Below are positions 43,665-58,255 of a stretch of 64,000 nucleotides of DNA, piece by piece. The notes below the pieces were generated by a model, which was given only the letters and a program-made list of their open reading frames with translations, had not been told where the DNA came from and searched no databases. This DNA comes from Agrostemma githago (lineage: Eukaryota > Streptophyta > Magnoliopsida > Caryophyllales > Caryophyllaceae): NCBI GenBank assembly GCA_958450325.1, contig OY288257.1, forward strand, positions 31,204,771 through 31,268,770, in the 5' to 3' direction. The position numbers were made by a program, and so were the translations under genes. Numbering within the stretch: the stretch's first letter is position 1; every line of letters starts with the position of its first letter.

Positions 43665-44140
43665 AATTCAAAAAGGGTACACCAAAATGGGTATGCTAAA
43701 ATTGAGAGAGGGTACACCAAAATTAAAAAATGTACGCTAAAATTCAAAAGTGAGGGTACGCTAAAATTGAAATTGAAAAAGGATACGCTAAAATTGAAAT
43801 TGAAAAAGGGTACACTAAAATAGAAAAATGATACGCTAAAATTGAAATTGAACAAGAGTACGCTAAAATTAAAAAAGGGTACGCTAAAAGTGAAAAAGGG
43901 TACGCTAAAATTAAAATTGAAAAAGGGTACGCTAAAAGTGAAACAGGGTACACTAAAATAGAAAAAGGGTACGCTAATAGTGAAAAATGGAACACTAAAA
44001 TTGAAATTGAAAAAGGGTATGCTAGAAAAAAGGGTACGCTAAAATAGAAAAAGGGTACGCTAAAATTGAAATTGAAAATTACGATAAAATTAAGAAAAGG
44101 TATTCTAAAATTTAAAAAGGGTACAACAATATTGTCAAAT
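43665..44140 (-). repeat. AGCGTACC minisatellite in copy C, inverted
   Basis: About twenty degenerate units; on the plus strand AAAAAGGGTACGCTAAAATTG. Confidence 0.9.
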
Positions 44141-44359
44141 GGTACACTAAAATTGGAGCCAAAAAAAATTAATCGGGGGAACGAGGGAAAGCTAGTAAGG
44201 GAAATAAAATTAATTGGGGGAAAAACTAATTCAGATTGCATTAAGAAATCAAACTGCAATCTCAGTCATCCATTCACATAATAGGATCTGATGGCTGAGA
44301 AGAGTTCTCATAGTTCTCATTGAAGGAGTGGTTCTCACATGAACCTAAATATATATATT

Positions 44360-44682
44360 TAGTATTCTTCTTATAAAGAGTGATAAGAGAGATCTAGAGA
44401 GAAGTTGTGAGACGGTCTCACAAAAACCCTTATACTAGCATATACGTCGCAGTTCCGTACCTGTGTGGATACCAAAGAAGACATCACGTTTGGGGTGCTT
44501 TATTCTGTCCGTGGAGATTTTTTATTCTGTCCGTGGAGATTATATATATATTTTTGGGTTTACTATACTTCTTATTAGTACATTGTTCCGCTGCAAATAA
44601 GGTATAATTGTTATCCCTCTACTTTTGTCTTTTTGATTAATACTTGTTAAAGGTCCTTGGGTTTAAGGGTTATAACCCTACA
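44360..44682 (+). mobile_element. LTR fragment of another retrotransposon
   Basis: Ends GGTTATAACCCTACA and is followed after one base by a tRNA-Met-type primer site (TGGTATCAGAGC, 44684-44695), so it is the 3' end of a 5' LTR. The LTR start is unclear (possibly 44408, TGTGAGACGG). No internal coding follows; copy B abuts it. Confidence 0.6.
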
Positions 44683-44683
44683 G

Positions 44684-44695
44684 TGGTATCAGAGC
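44684..44695 (+). other. tRNA-Met-type primer binding site
   Basis: TGGTATCAGAGC just after the LTR end at 44682. Confidence 0.7.
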
Positions 44696-45199
44696 ATCTG
44701 TTACTATATAATAATATGAGCAATTAGATCATAGTGTTCAATCTCATTCGTTGGATCCTTCAAAATTCTTCAATCCCATCAATTAATCACAATTCCTTGA
44801 GCCTTCAACCCGTAAGGTCGTAACTCCTTCTCCTTCTACAAAATTCTTCGACCCGTATTCCTTTAATCCATAATTCTTCAAGCGACCATTGAATCCGATT
44901 TTCAATCCATCAATTGGGTATTGAACATCAGTAAACTAAGTAACTTTTAATTTATTTATTTTAAATTAATTATTTTATGAGTTAACTTATTCGATTAAAT
45001 TCATTATTTCATTACAATAGTAATAGTATTATCGTCGACAATTATATAATTGCAATAATCCCAGCTATCGTTTTTTTTTTTTTTCAAATTTCCTCATTAA
45101 TTTAGGAGTTCATCTAAAATATTGTCCTTTATTTTCCTTTTGTACGGATTTTATATGGAATACAACACTTCTTCTCCAAGCCCTACTCGATTTAATTTC

Positions 45200-45590
45200 C
45201 TTTTTCAATTTTAGCGTACCATTTTTCAATTTTAGCGTACCGTACCTTTTCTTAAATTTATCGTACCCTTTTTCAATTTCAGCGTACCCTTTTTAAATTT
45301 CAGCGTCCCCTTTTTCAATTTCAATTTTAGTGTATCTTTATTCAATTTTAGCGTACCCTCTTCAAATTTTAGTGTACCATTTTTTCACTTTTAGCGTACT
45401 TTTTTTTCAATTTCAATTTTAGTGTACCCTTCTTCACTTTTAGCGTACCCATTTTCTATTTTAGCGTACCATTTTTCAATTCAATTTTAGCGTACCCTCA
45501 CTTTTGAATTTTAGCGTACATTTTTTAATTTGGTGTACCCCTTCTCAATTTTAGCGTACCCGTTTTGGTGTACCCTTTTTGATTTTTAAG
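45200..45590 (+). repeat. AGCGTACC minisatellite in copy B
   Basis: Unit-for-unit similar to the copy A array with point differences and small indels. Confidence 0.9.
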
Positions 45591-45866
45591 AAGAAATGTG
45601 GCTACATCAATCCAATCTTCAATTGTGAAAAACCGAAAAGTTATTACTCCGTACATAACATTTAATTGAAAAGGTAATAATTCTTCCCCATATGTATTTC
45701 ATTGTGATTTTTTTTTCTGGTTTTTCGAATATTACTTTCTCCATTAATCATGCTTGTTAGTCGTAACATGCCATAGGTCGCTGGTTCTTCCCTAATAGCT
45801 TCTCGATTGAGAACTCAGTTGATCATGATTTAACGAAATTTTGTGTATTTCTGAAAAATATTGCAG

Positions 45867-45982
45867 TACTTCCATCCCGATAACATGTCTACTGCTGATC
45901 AAAAAATTGAAGATCGAGCTGAAAAAAGTGCGAGAGGAGTTCAAAATGTCTGAATCTGATTGTGGATCAACGCGTGTTCAAA
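45867..45982 (+). pseudogene. Captured uS15-like exon, frameshifted copy
   Basis: Same exon as 39642-39753 but with a 4-bp gain after the MSTAD start region (GATC inserted before an A run), which breaks the frame. Splice-like borders are retained. Confidence 0.65.
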
Positions 45983-46393
45983 GTATGCAATCTAGTTTGC
46001 GTGTTCTAATTTTGTTAGCCTAGACCTTTCTTATATTGAACAGTGCTTGTTTGATGCTTGATAATCTGACAGCCTTACCAGGCTGGTGGGCATGAGGTTG
46101 ATAGTTACAGTGGAGTAATTAATATCATAGAGTAAATAATCTTAGCTACTTTCTCTTGTATTCATGTAGTCCACTGTATATTTGAAGAGTTAGTATTGCA
46201 TACTTCCCTCATTTACATGGGTGTAAGTCATGTAGTTATTTATTTATTTTTATGTGTGGCGGTAAGCAAATGTGGCTTGGTGTCATCTTTGGCTGGGGAG
46301 GAACTTTTTTTACGTGAAATCTAAGGGCTGAGATCCAAGGGCTGTAAAGGGTTCTCACAGTTCTCACCATAGTATGGGTTCTCATCCGATCTT

Positions 46394-48760
<2,367 letters not shown>

Positions 48761-49138
48761 TGATAAGTGTGTTTTGTAGTGTTTATTTCACGTGTTTGGA
48801 CCCGCTTTCTTTGATGGAACCGCTCTTTGGAGCGGTTTCGAGGCTACTTATGCTTCATATATAGCATGTTTTAGGTTCATAAGGCCTATCTTGGAGAAAT
48901 GAAACGATTTCGTTTCGTTTCCAACGCATATGGAGCTATTGAAGAGAAGCGGCGATGATTCAGTGACTTAGACTCGATCCCGAGTCCCTTGGAGCCCATT
49001 TAAGAATATCCCGAGCACCGAACATCGACAAGAAGCCTAGGAAGAGCAAGCAGGGACCTACATAACCGTGTTAGGAGCCTACATGGCCATATAGCAAGCG
49101 GTGAAGAAGAGACGAGAGGAATGAAGAAGATTTAGGGC

Positions 49139-49198
49139 GTCATGGCCGTGACCTATGACCATCATGGCCATGACGGGGGTGCCTCATGGCCGTGAGCC
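49139..49198 (+). repeat. Three near-palindromic TCATGGCCGTGA copies upstream of TATA
   Basis: TCATGGCCGTGA, TCATGGCCATGA and TCATGGCCGTGA within 60 bp, at the place held by CCCGTCCCGGTCGGGA copies in solo LTR copy 1. Confidence 0.75.
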
Positions 49199-49248
49199 CC
49201 CTGTTTCTCCTCACGCTTTGACACTTCATTCCCCTTATTCTTACAACC

Positions 49249-49258
49249 CTATATATAC
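49249..49258 (+). promoter_or_regulatory. TATA box of Athila-like solo LTR copy 2
   Basis: CTATATATAC, about 50 bp after the palindrome cluster. Confidence 0.55.
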
Positions 49259-50275
49259 CCCCCTCTTGTATTGTTTTAGACACCAACCCTTAGATTAGAG
49301 AAACCTAGACTACTTTAGCTTAGATTAGTGTTGACTAGCTTAATCCCTCTTTAACTACTCCTTAATCTTAGTTTAATCCTTGTATTATTGGAATTCTTGA
49401 AGATCTCTACCAATCTTGACAACATTGGTGGATGTTTGGGTTTTCTTCTATGCAAGTGTTCATCTTTTCTTCTCTTGTTTGGTATAATCTCTTTTCTTCC
49501 TTCTCTTAATGTTGTAGAGTTAGTATAGTTTACTTCTTTATCTTTTGTTTATTGTATTGTTCATCCTTGTTGTTCTTCATTATGTATGTTCTTGCTCTTG
49601 AGTTAGTTTCTCTTGTTTGGGTTAGTTTTGGTTTAGATATGATTGAGTAGATTCTTGTGGGGTTAGTAAGGGGATTATGTGTTGATTATGGGTGATTAGG
49701 GTTGATTTGTGGGTAAAGGTTAAATCTTTGTTGCTAGTCACTTGTTATGCATACCATGTGTTTGATGAAATGTTTGTTAGAGTAGTAGTTGCAAATACTT
49801 CTCTTGCTTGTTTCCTCCTTCCCATTGTTTGGTTGATTGGTAGTTGAATCCTCTTGTTTAGAGTAGCATCTTGCATGAGTATTCAGGTTTGTCTTTGACG
49901 CGAGAGCGCGGACCGACCTTAGTGACTAGGTGAAACCTACACCCTCGATTACCCAACTTTCCTACTACACTTATGAACCCAGCCTAACCCTACTTTTTCC
50001 TTATTTGATTTCTTCATCGTCTTAGTCATTGCTTCTTTAGTTAGTTGAATATTTTAGCTTTAGTTGTTTTACTTAGTTTACTCTTAGTTATAGTCTTCTC
50101 CCCCTTCATAGTTTTAGAATAGTTTAGCTTGTTGACCTAGTCTTGTATTTGGGTGACCTTAGTCTAGACACCTCTTACTGTCCCCGTGGATTTGACCCGA
50201 CTTGCCCTATCTACCCAGTTAGGATTAGTTGATTTTACTTGTTGGTAGGGATTGACGGCAAAATCCTTCCCATCA

Positions 50276-51054
50276 TGTATAACTCTTCTTACTATTCCGT
50301 ACATGTTATGGAGTACTTTCTATTTATAGGAATTTGAAAAAATCCTACGTAGTATAACAAGTCATAAGGTAGGAGTATGTGACTAGCTGACCATATGAAC
50401 TCAAATTAGGACACCTAAATGTAGCAACTTATGGGTTTCTCGTAACAATTACACGTGATTCAAATGATAAATTAAGGATTGAAGTGATCCACTTCGTCCG
50501 TTTCTCAGACAAACGTCTTTAATTCTTAAAAAATTGAAATATAAGTTACAGGATTAAGATAACGGGAACCGTAAAACTTATTTTTGAAACGGAATTTGTC
50601 AGACGATATCTAAGACAAACGATAAATAGTACTTCGTATTAAGGGATAATAGTTACGAGTAATTATTATTTGGTTGCGATTAGCTTAAATAACCTTTATG
50701 ACATGTTTACAGGTGTCCTTCCATAGTTTTGTTCACGTCTTCGTGTAACGGGATTTTGAAACATTATTTTAAAAATTCAATAAATCATTTTTAAATTTTA
50801 CAAGACGAGATAATATTTCAATTTATCTGAACGACAAGTTACTATTTATTAAAATATTTTTTGGAGTTTAAAACTCGGTTTAACGAAAAAGTTGAAATGT
50901 TAATAATTTGATAAATAAATGTCTTTGTTTTTATAATGGAATAAATTTTAAATCAACGAAAATAAAATATTTTTATTCACGAAAATAATTTTTGAAGTGC
51001 TAAGCCTGGTTTAAATAAATGTTTAAAATTTTAACATTGTTCAAAAAAATATTG
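50276..51054. other. AT-rich spacer
   Basis: No gene or recognisable element after the TGTAT duplication. 50480-50640 resembles scattered mobile-element remnants, without clear ends. Confidence 0.5.
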
Positions 51055-51251
51055 GGTGTTACAACATCATTGTACCCTTTATACTCAAAGACTCTTTCTA
51101 CATCCCTAATCCATTCTAGTAGTTCTACAAGATTTAAATCACCAGAAAAGTCAGAAATCTCTACCTTTAAATGTCTGTCAAAGAGCTCAAGTACCTTTTC
51201 CTGTTGGCTTTCCTCAGAATCTGAGAAATCTCAATTTCCTAGACTTGCTCC

Positions 51252-51709
51252 CAGGGGCGGACCTAAGGGGGGGTCCGGGGGGTCCCGGGCCCCCCGACAA
51301 TTTTTGAAACAAATAGATTTAAACCATTTGCAATATCAGTTTGATGGCCATTTGCAATATCAGTTTGATGGTTGTTGATGAGTTGTTAAATTATTTTTAA
51401 ATTATTTTGTAACTTTTCAAAAGATAAATGCGTAAATAAAGGGATTCGAATCTGAGTCAGGTGTATGAAATATTGTCAACGCAACCAACTTTACCGCCTT
51501 CTACTTCATGTTACATATCATTGGAAGATTTGTATTATATCTAAACTATTTTTCAAAACTTTCAAGTATTATAAAGAAAATAATAACGTAAAATATGGAT
51601 TAATTTATAGAGAAAATAATAGCGTAAAATGTGGGGTAATTTATAAACTTAAAAAATGTCGGAATTTTTTTTTGTGCCCCCTAGACGGAAAATCCTAGGT
51701 CCGCCACTG
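51252..51709. mobile_element. hAT-type non-autonomous element (458 bp)
   Basis: Terminal inverted repeats CAGGGGCGGACCTA and, inverted, CAGTGGCGGACCTA. Flanks CTTGCTCC (51244-51251) and CCTGCTCC (51710-51717) match at 7 of 8 bases, an 8-bp duplication as in hAT elements. AT-rich inside, no coding. Confidence 0.75.
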
Positions 51710-51943
51710 CCTGCTCCTCTTCCTTGGTTCCTCCCTCTGCCTCTTCCTCTTGGACCAAAACCTCATCTAAAAGCTCCAAAGTTGTTTGCTTGATTCATCA
51801 CATTATTGACAACTTGCACCGTGATGTTGATAGTCTCAGCAATACAAACAACCTTAGTCTTTATGATGGCTATTCTCTCTTCACTCATTGGATTATTTTT
51901 TGTGTTTTTAATATAGTTAAGGTTTAATGAACTTACAACCAAA

Positions 51944-51955
51944 GCTCTGATACCA
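51944..51955 (-). other. tRNA-Met-type primer binding site, minus strand
   Basis: Reads TGGTATCAGAGC on the minus strand, four bases after the LTR end at 51960. Confidence 0.7.
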
Positions 51956-51959
51956 GAAT

Positions 51960-53729
51960 TGCGGTGTAAACTATGAGGTTCACACAGAATTGGTAAGACT
52001 TGGACAAGGAGAGGGATATAGAAGGTGAACTAGATTCCCACAGTCACGCACAGGGAGTTAGTCACCTAATTGGGGCTGTTTAGGACTAACTCACAGCCCA
52101 GCACAGAGCTAAGACACTAAACACACATAACTTAAGCTAATCTCACAGAAATTAGCTTAAACTATGCAACAGATTGATGCTCAAACAGCCACAGCCAAGT
52201 ACAAGATGGTTAACAGGTGTGACTTGGTAACTATAGCAATGCACAAGTTAATTAAGATTTTTATTTGATAGTTAAACTCAGTTTTCATCATAGGCGGATC
52301 TAAGCCTAGGCTTGTTGGGCTATAGCCCAACAAGATTTCAAGAGATATAAAAATTAGTGTGCCTCAATGGCTTGGTAGCTTGCCTTTCATTCAGGAGACC
52401 TAGGTTCGAAACCTAATGTTCTCTATTTTTTTCCTTACCCACAACAATTACAGCATTCAAACATCCTTCCTTTCTAATTTTCTTTATTTTCCTACTTTCT
52501 TGTCTTTTCTAAAGATCAAAACAATCCAAATATTATTCAATTTAGGTCAAATTTTTTACTAATTCCTTCTCGTAAATATTTTCATCTATCCAATTTAACT
52601 CATTTTAAGGTTAACACGAATATATCATTTCTTATATAAAATACGGAGTATATATTTTGATGCTTTCATATATATCATACATATGTCGAGTTTGTATATT
52701 TTTATTCACAAAATTGATGAATCTGAATCGCATTGTATACTGTAATAAGTTACTCCGTATATGTTTGAATTTTAACTTTCTAACTCATTTTAATGGATAT
52801 TATTTCACGTCAAACAATTGATGATATTACAAAACATGTTAGGTACATCACAGCTAATGAACTTCGATGAATTTTTATCCAAGTTCAATTTAAGTGATTC
52901 GTTGCCAAATAGCTAGAATAATTCGAAATTGTTCATATAGCTAGTATACGACTATACGAGTACTCATATTTTAATGCTACAATCTCAAAACAAGTTATTT
53001 AATTAATCATGTTTATCTAAAATATTATGATAGTGACACATAAAATATATTGTGAATAATAATACGATGTAAAAAATTAGCCCATATACATCAATTTTCT
53101 GGGTCCGCCCCTGGTTTTCATTCATTCAATATCTGAGTGTTAGAACTGAGGTTAAGGTCCTTATATAGGCCACAACTCAATACAAAAGTAACGTCCATAA
53201 TTTGCATCCAATGGCCAAAAGTACAACTGACAAACAAACAAAACGTAAGGAAAAGTTGGATAAAAACAAAGCAGTGGCAGGTCAACATGTCCCCTTTAAC
53301 AGCAAGTTATGGTGGTTGGGGTCTTCCTTGGGTGGTGCCATGGCTCGAGGTATCAATTGCCCTTCTTGGCTACTTGTTCATCATGTTCTGATATTGGTAG
53401 AAACATAGCAAAAGTACTTTAAGCTCTTCTTGAGTTGTCTGCACCAAAAGAGGAAAGTGGACTTTCTTGAATTCTGTTTTCCGTTTTGGGGCTCAATTTC
53501 TGAGTTACTTATTTAGAGTTAGCCTTGGATATCTAGGACTTAATTGTTGCTAGTAGTGCACTCTTTCAACTGATCCAAGTGGCAGCTGCTACCTTGATAT
53601 GGTGTGTTGGCTAGGACCTCCCCAAGTAGACTGCTTGAAGACTTCTGGATCAGTTTATTGTATTGTGTTTCTTTTGTGAATTGGCCCTTGTCCGTACTCC
53701 TATTGCACCTTGCTTTTGGAGTACTGACA
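51960..53729 (-). repeat. LTR of the minus-strand retrotransposon remnant, interrupted by a hAT-type element
   Basis: The 3' end of the LTR (minus strand ...TTTACACCGCA) at 51960 is followed by the primer site. The other end is uncertain; 53729 (TGTCAGTACTCC on the minus strand) is a guess. Between them is the 825-bp insertion at 52289-53113. Confidence 0.4.
52289..53113. mobile_element. hAT-type non-autonomous element (825 bp)
   Basis: Starts CATAGGCGGATCTAAG and ends TGGGTCCGCCCCTG. Perfect 8-bp duplication GTTTTCAT at 52281-52288 and 53114-53121. Same terminal family as 51252-51709. Contains GCCTCAATGGCTTGGTAGCT-like sequence but no coding. Confidence 0.8.
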
Positions 53730-54225
53730 ACAGATCATTCCCATTATCATGGGCTCCACGGCAAGCTAATGACAACTATACTTAAAAGCTTTGTACGCAA
53801 AGATATGCATGAACACAGTATCCTAGAAAAGCCGACATTTTGATCCATTTGAAAAAATGCTCTACGCTGTGTCACATAAACCCCATACGGATCTTAGTTC
53901 TGAAAGAGGTTACAAAACCCTCCCATACTTGCAACACAAAAACAAAACACAGCCCCAATCAAATAATCATAGACATGAGTTTGAGCTTTACACCATTGCA
54001 AAAAACACAAATCAAGAAACTTGGCTTAATGTAAAGTTATTACAGAAATTCAACTTAACAACAAAAAATACAATACATGTGTATACTAAACTCCGCCTAC
54101 CCTTCTCATTTCTCAGCATTCTAAAAGGAGCAAGCGAAAATGACAAAACCGAGAAAGAGAACAAATGGATCCTTTTCTCTGGGAACAATAAAACTTGGTA
54201 CATTCATGTATGTTGCTGACTAAAC
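53730..54225. other. Spacer and probable 3' UTR of the EMB2759-like gene
   Basis: Nothing coding that I can support; the 53857-54219 plus-strand frame is opposite the probable 3' UTR and looks like chance. Confidence 0.5.
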
Positions 54226-55494
54226 CTAAAGAAGATTAGCGCTTTTCAGGAACCTTATAGCCCTACAATAGTAGGGCCATATTGACTCCACATAATCAAG
54301 GTACATCTCCATAAACCACTCTTCAAATGCCTTCCATTTCCTCATCAATAGCTTTTTGTAGTCAGTATTTTTTATGTTGGCTATGGGCTGTAATAAACGA
54401 GCTTGAATATCCTCTTTGAACTTCCCCTCTACAGTATACTCGTATGCTATTGAATAATAAGTTGGCAAATTTTTAATTACCTTGATAGTTTGCTTGAAGG
54501 AAAAAACATAAAGTGCAACAATTCCTCGAACCAGCTTAACATAAAGAGAAACAATTAGAGGACCTATGACCCACAAGGGAGTCAATTCTCTCGAGACTTC
54601 AGCGCCGTAGACAACATTTATGGCCAGATAGAGGGGGGCGCTGCATTATGGTGAAAACATTAGTAAAGAATAAAACACAAAAAACTATAAGAAATGTTAT
54701 ATATACATTAGAAAAACAAGGTCTAGAAAAACGTGACATAAAAGCAGTATGACCCAATAATTCTCGTTTATAGCGAGGTAAGGAGTTAAATGTACACAAT
54801 CTTACTAATGTCAGACATCAAAATCACCGATGCCATTTAAATTCAATTCATGTATTAGCCGCGTGATGGATATTCCATTTAAATTACTTACTGACGATAA
54901 TGAAAGCTAAAATTACTTGTATAGTCTTGCATATTATTGTGAGATTCAAAAGAAAATGCAACCCAAACAATGGTTAAGGATTTCGCAAAAAAATGGTTAA
55001 GGAGATTATCGAAAGCTTAAGGATTTAACCGTCATACTTACAATATGATCAAGGGAACTGTTACTGTCGCATCCAATCCTAGAAAGTAGCATAAAACCAG
55101 CTTCAGAATCTTGCCTCTTTCCTTGCGGCTGGCTGCATTCTGCTCTTGCAGAGGGCGAGATTGAGATGGCCCTTCCAACACATCATTCCCACTTTCACCT
55201 GGTGCCTCTGTGTGTAGAATGTTCAACCACTTCATAAACAATCTGTGTATGGCCTTGGATCCTGAATTTTTTTTGTCTGATCCAGACGTATAAGAAACTG
55301 GTAAATCATGAGCTACTGGAGACTCTGATAGAGTTTCATCCCTTACATGCGGCACAGTGGAGTTTTTGACAGAGTTTTTTGATGGTTTAGATTTACTGAC
55401 TGAGTCTCTATCTTCGTCATGGTGAATATTTCCTTTGAAGGATAAAATTTGAAACCTTTTTGGCTTTGCTTCACTCACGCATCGAGGAAATGGT
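54226..55494 (-). CDS. EMB2759: EMB2759-like protein, two 3' exons
   Basis: Recognised by resemblance to the plant embryo-defective 2759 protein (At5g63050 type), thought to be needed for embryo development. Exon 55494-55042 begins after CTACTACAG with PFPRCVSEAKPKRFQILSFKG, then a Ser-rich variable part, AIHRLFMKWLNILHT and KERGKILKLVLCYFLGLDAT. It ends at GTAAGT, and one codon (TTC) is split to the next exon, 54640-54226, which encodes PLYLAINVVYGAEVSRELTP, hydrophobic segments (LWVIGPLIVSLYVKLV, IVALYVFSF), NLPTYYSIAYEY and ends ESIWPYYCRAIRFLKSANLL. Splice borders are consensus and both frames intact, so likely a live host gene. The N-terminal exon(s), with the transit peptide and start, were not found at 55500-64000 and may lie beyond a long intron or be lost. 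Function is from the family, not the sequence. Confidence 0.7.
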
Positions 55495-56189
55495 CTGTAG
55501 TAGCAAAACACTTCGGTTGATAAAAGGTAAAGGCAATTAATAAAGCAAGTACTCCAAATATAATTGTAGCATAATTGTACTACATAATATAATTGTAGAA
55601 GGAAAGAGGAAGTACTCCGTAGTATAATTGTAGTACATTGAAAGATTATCATAAGGGAATGATCCTATGATTATAAATTGAAGTCATTATTAGTTCTTAG
55701 ATATCAACCCAAATATTTACACAATAAAAAAGACAGATATTATGAATTTTAATTATTATCTCAACAATAGTGAAATTTGTTAGAAGAAAGTTTAAATTTG
55801 TGTTATTAAATATTAATTTGTCCTAATAATCTATTAAATACGGAGTATTAATTTGAGAGAAAGTTATTCAAGATATAAAGTTTGAAAAATGATGTTATTT
55901 AAGGTATAAAATATCAATTTATTTACCCTTATTTTTATAATCTTCATATGAGATCTTTTATTTCTATATAACTTTTTTTTCAATGTAATTAAGCCAACTA
56001 ACTCGTGCACGAGCTTTAATCTAGTAATTCACTATATATATATCATACGAGTAATACAGTAGCATATTATCATAAGATGATTATGGTACTGATTATTAAA
56101 CAAATTCACCACATAGTATATATTATTGAGTCTTATTTGTTGATCCTTCGTGTAGGAGGTATATATTCATAATTGGTTTATGAAAATAT
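55495..56189. other. AT-rich sequence upstream of the EMB2759-like exons
   Basis: Probably intron or 5' spacer. Repeated ATAATTGTAG words at 55555-55630. No coding exon seen. Confidence 0.5.
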
Positions 56190-56197
56190 ATTATGAG

Positions 56198-56970
56198 TTG
56201 GAATGTCATTGGGGAGGGGCGGGTGCGGGGATAGGTACCTCGCACTCGCACCCACACCCGCCACTCAAAAGTGATCCCTAGGGCTACCCACCGCGGGTAC
56301 AAAAGTGCTCACCGCCACCCGTTGTGCGAGTATACTTAGAGGACCCATCCCCGCCCCGCTATCCACCTCTCACCCGCCTTTATCCGCTAAATTTGCGGGT
56401 ATCTGCGACACCTGCCAATAAAAATAAATACTCCATCCGAGTCGAAGATATTTTCCCCTAGGTTTTTGGGGGTAAATAAGGGTGTGGAAATGTGTGGCTA
56501 AAAAATGAAGGAAGAGAGAAATGAATGGATGAATATGAGTCACATATTTATAACTTAAAAAAACCAAAATAGAAAGAGAGAACATAAGTCAAACTCAGAG
56601 AGAGTAGCACTCTCATTAACTGTTTGACTAATTAATGACATACAAAATTACAAAACAAATGTAATCAAAGTAAATAACAAACATCATAGTACAATTTTTG
56701 TTTTTTCTAGTAATATTATAGATTTAAGGCGGTGCAAGTATAGAACAGTGCGGGTACGCGGTGCGGGTACGCGGTGCGGGTACGCGGTGCGGGTATGGGC
56801 GAAGCGGACATGGGAGGGTAAAATATTAAAACCACGTCCACCCCATCACCCATCGCGAGTAACATTTTCATTCCTCTACCCACCCCGCCACCAGCATAAC
56901 AATATCCCGCATCTGCCCCAAGCGGTGCGGGTGCGGTATCCGCCTTTCACCTACCCCACTGACATCCCTA
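56198..56970. mobile_element. hAT (Ac-like) non-autonomous element
   Basis: The right end, inverted, reads TAGGGATGTCAGTGGGGTAGG; the left end TTGGAATGTCATTGGGGAGG is a diverged match. Perfect 8-bp duplication ATTATGAG (56190-56197 and 56971-56978). Subterminal GCGGGTGCGGGTA-type repeats (56210-56410 and 56745-56945) on both sides, as in many hAT elements. The centre (56430-56640) may be a further insertion. Confidence 0.8.
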
Positions 56971-57729
56971 ATTATGAGCTTAGTTTATGAATTTGTTGAT
57001 AAATTTCATAATATAATATATATTATAAGTATATTATGATGTGATATTTTTAATATATAAATATACAAAGACCTCATAATAACATGTCTATAAATAAGCT
57101 TAATATATAAGACATTTAAAAGGGATTAAGTAAGACATTTATAAATAGCGAATTATATAGATATGAAAATTATTAATTAAGATGAGATTAAGACATTTAA
57201 AAGGGATTAAGACATACCAACCATACGGAGTAATAAATAGGTGATAAAACTTACGGATGAAATACAGTGACTAAGAATATATCAGCTATATATGGAGTAT
57301 ATGGAGTATCAGCTTAACATATTATACGAAGTAGTTGGTTTCAACTTGCATAACATATTTATATATTAAGCTTATTTATGATTATATAGCGAATTATATA
57401 ATCATAATAAACCAATTATTCACTATATACAGAGTTCATAAAATTTAAATTATTATTCTACACTATATATTTTAATAGAGTTTACTATTACATGTACTTA
57501 GTTAATCATATGAACATATTTTTTTGATAAAACTAATCTAACACTAATCGAATTTAGGAGTGGAAACTTATCATTCTAATCCATTATTTGATCAATAAGT
57601 TATACATTTATCATGTAAGAAATAAACACGTCTATTTATACTATCATGAAATTTAATCACTCATATCGCTATATATATATACACGCTACGTACAATATGT
57701 TTTTGTTTTTTTATCTATGTCAAATTGAG
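56971..57729. other. AT-rich spacer
   Basis: No gene or clear element seen. Confidence 0.5.
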
Positions 57730-57785
57730 TCTCTTACTTTACACTAGTTGTAAAGCCCGTGCGATGCACGGGTTCAACAATAACG
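57730..57785 (+). other. Possible Helitron-like 5' terminus
   Basis: TCTCTTACTTTACACTAGT followed by AAGCCCGTGC-GAT-GCACGGGTT, a strong small hairpin often seen near termini of plant rolling-circle elements. No matching CTRR 3' end was identified. Confidence 0.25.
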
Positions 57786-58255
57786 TTATAATACTCGTAC
57801 TTTCTTTTAACCCCTTCGGTTATAAATGATTGTCCCTTTTGGGTAACACGTGTGAGAAGTATTATACTCCTGTTTCATATTGAAATTGGGCAATCATTTA
57901 AAATTGGAGAGAGTAGAAATTTGGACTGCGACGAAACGATTATGATTATTTCAAATAATTGTCATTTTGAAGAATAGATACTGCTTATCGATGTATATCT
58001 TAAGGGGACGACCCCGAGCGAAATCAATAAGTGAGATAGGCTAAAGAGATTATGATTATTTTTTTAAATATAAACATTATAATTAAAGAGTATAATACTA
58101 ATACTATTAAAATAAATAAATAAATCAATACCAAAAATAATTTTTAAAATTTAAAAGCGGGAAAATATTAAGCGTTTGAAACTATTTATGTCTCGTATTC
58201 TAACCATAACCCGATACGTGGTCCGTATTTGTTGTACATGAAGAGCTTAACACAA
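57786..58255. other. AT-rich spacer
   Basis: No gene seen. Confidence 0.5.

Larger units (their letters stand above)
42889..44349 (-). mobile_element. Pack-type non-autonomous element, copy C (carries DUF1749-like exon), inverted
   Basis: Both ends are visible as inverted repeats of about 35 bp: GGTGAGAACC...AAGAACTGTGAGAA at the left and, inverted, TGTGAGAACC...GAGAACTATGAGAAC at the right. Both are flanked by TA-rich sequence, suggesting insertion in a TA repeat. The minisatellite (43665-44140) is in reverse orientation to copies A and B and shares their flank (GTGAAAAACCGAAAAGTTAT). Beyond that flank the sequence differs from A and B, and a different host exon is present. Confidence 0.65.
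48761..50275 (+). mobile_element. Solo LTR, Athila-like family, copy 2
   Basis: TGATAAGTGT...CTTCCCATCA, 1515 bp, flanked by the perfect duplication TGTAT (48756-48760 and 50276-50280). Homologous to 700-2272, including the GGTTGTCAAG/TTGACAACAT part, the GGGGTTAGTA...GGGATTA segment and the GACTTGCCCTA-TACCCA end. No internal sequence. Confidence 0.9.
51055..51955 (-). pseudogene. Gag fragment of a Ty3-type LTR retrotransposon, split by a hAT-type insertion
   Basis: On the minus strand 51240-51055 encodes VLELFDRHLKVEISDFSGDL and then LEWIRDVERVFEYKG, a typical Gag start. The upstream part (51718-51900) has an acidic EEEAEGGTKEEEQ stretch. A tRNA-Met-type primer site lies at 51944-51955. 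The reading frame is cut by 51252-51709 and ends at 51055; nothing of pol remains. Confidence 0.65.

Noticed and set aside
43744..44259. 171-codon minus-strand frame in copy C and similar frames at 39079-39264
   Set aside because: Translations of the AGCGTACC minisatellite (repeating FSISILAYPF-like words).
53857..54219. 120-codon plus-strand frame next to the EMB2759-like gene
   Set aside because: Lies antisense to the probable 3' UTR and has no motif.
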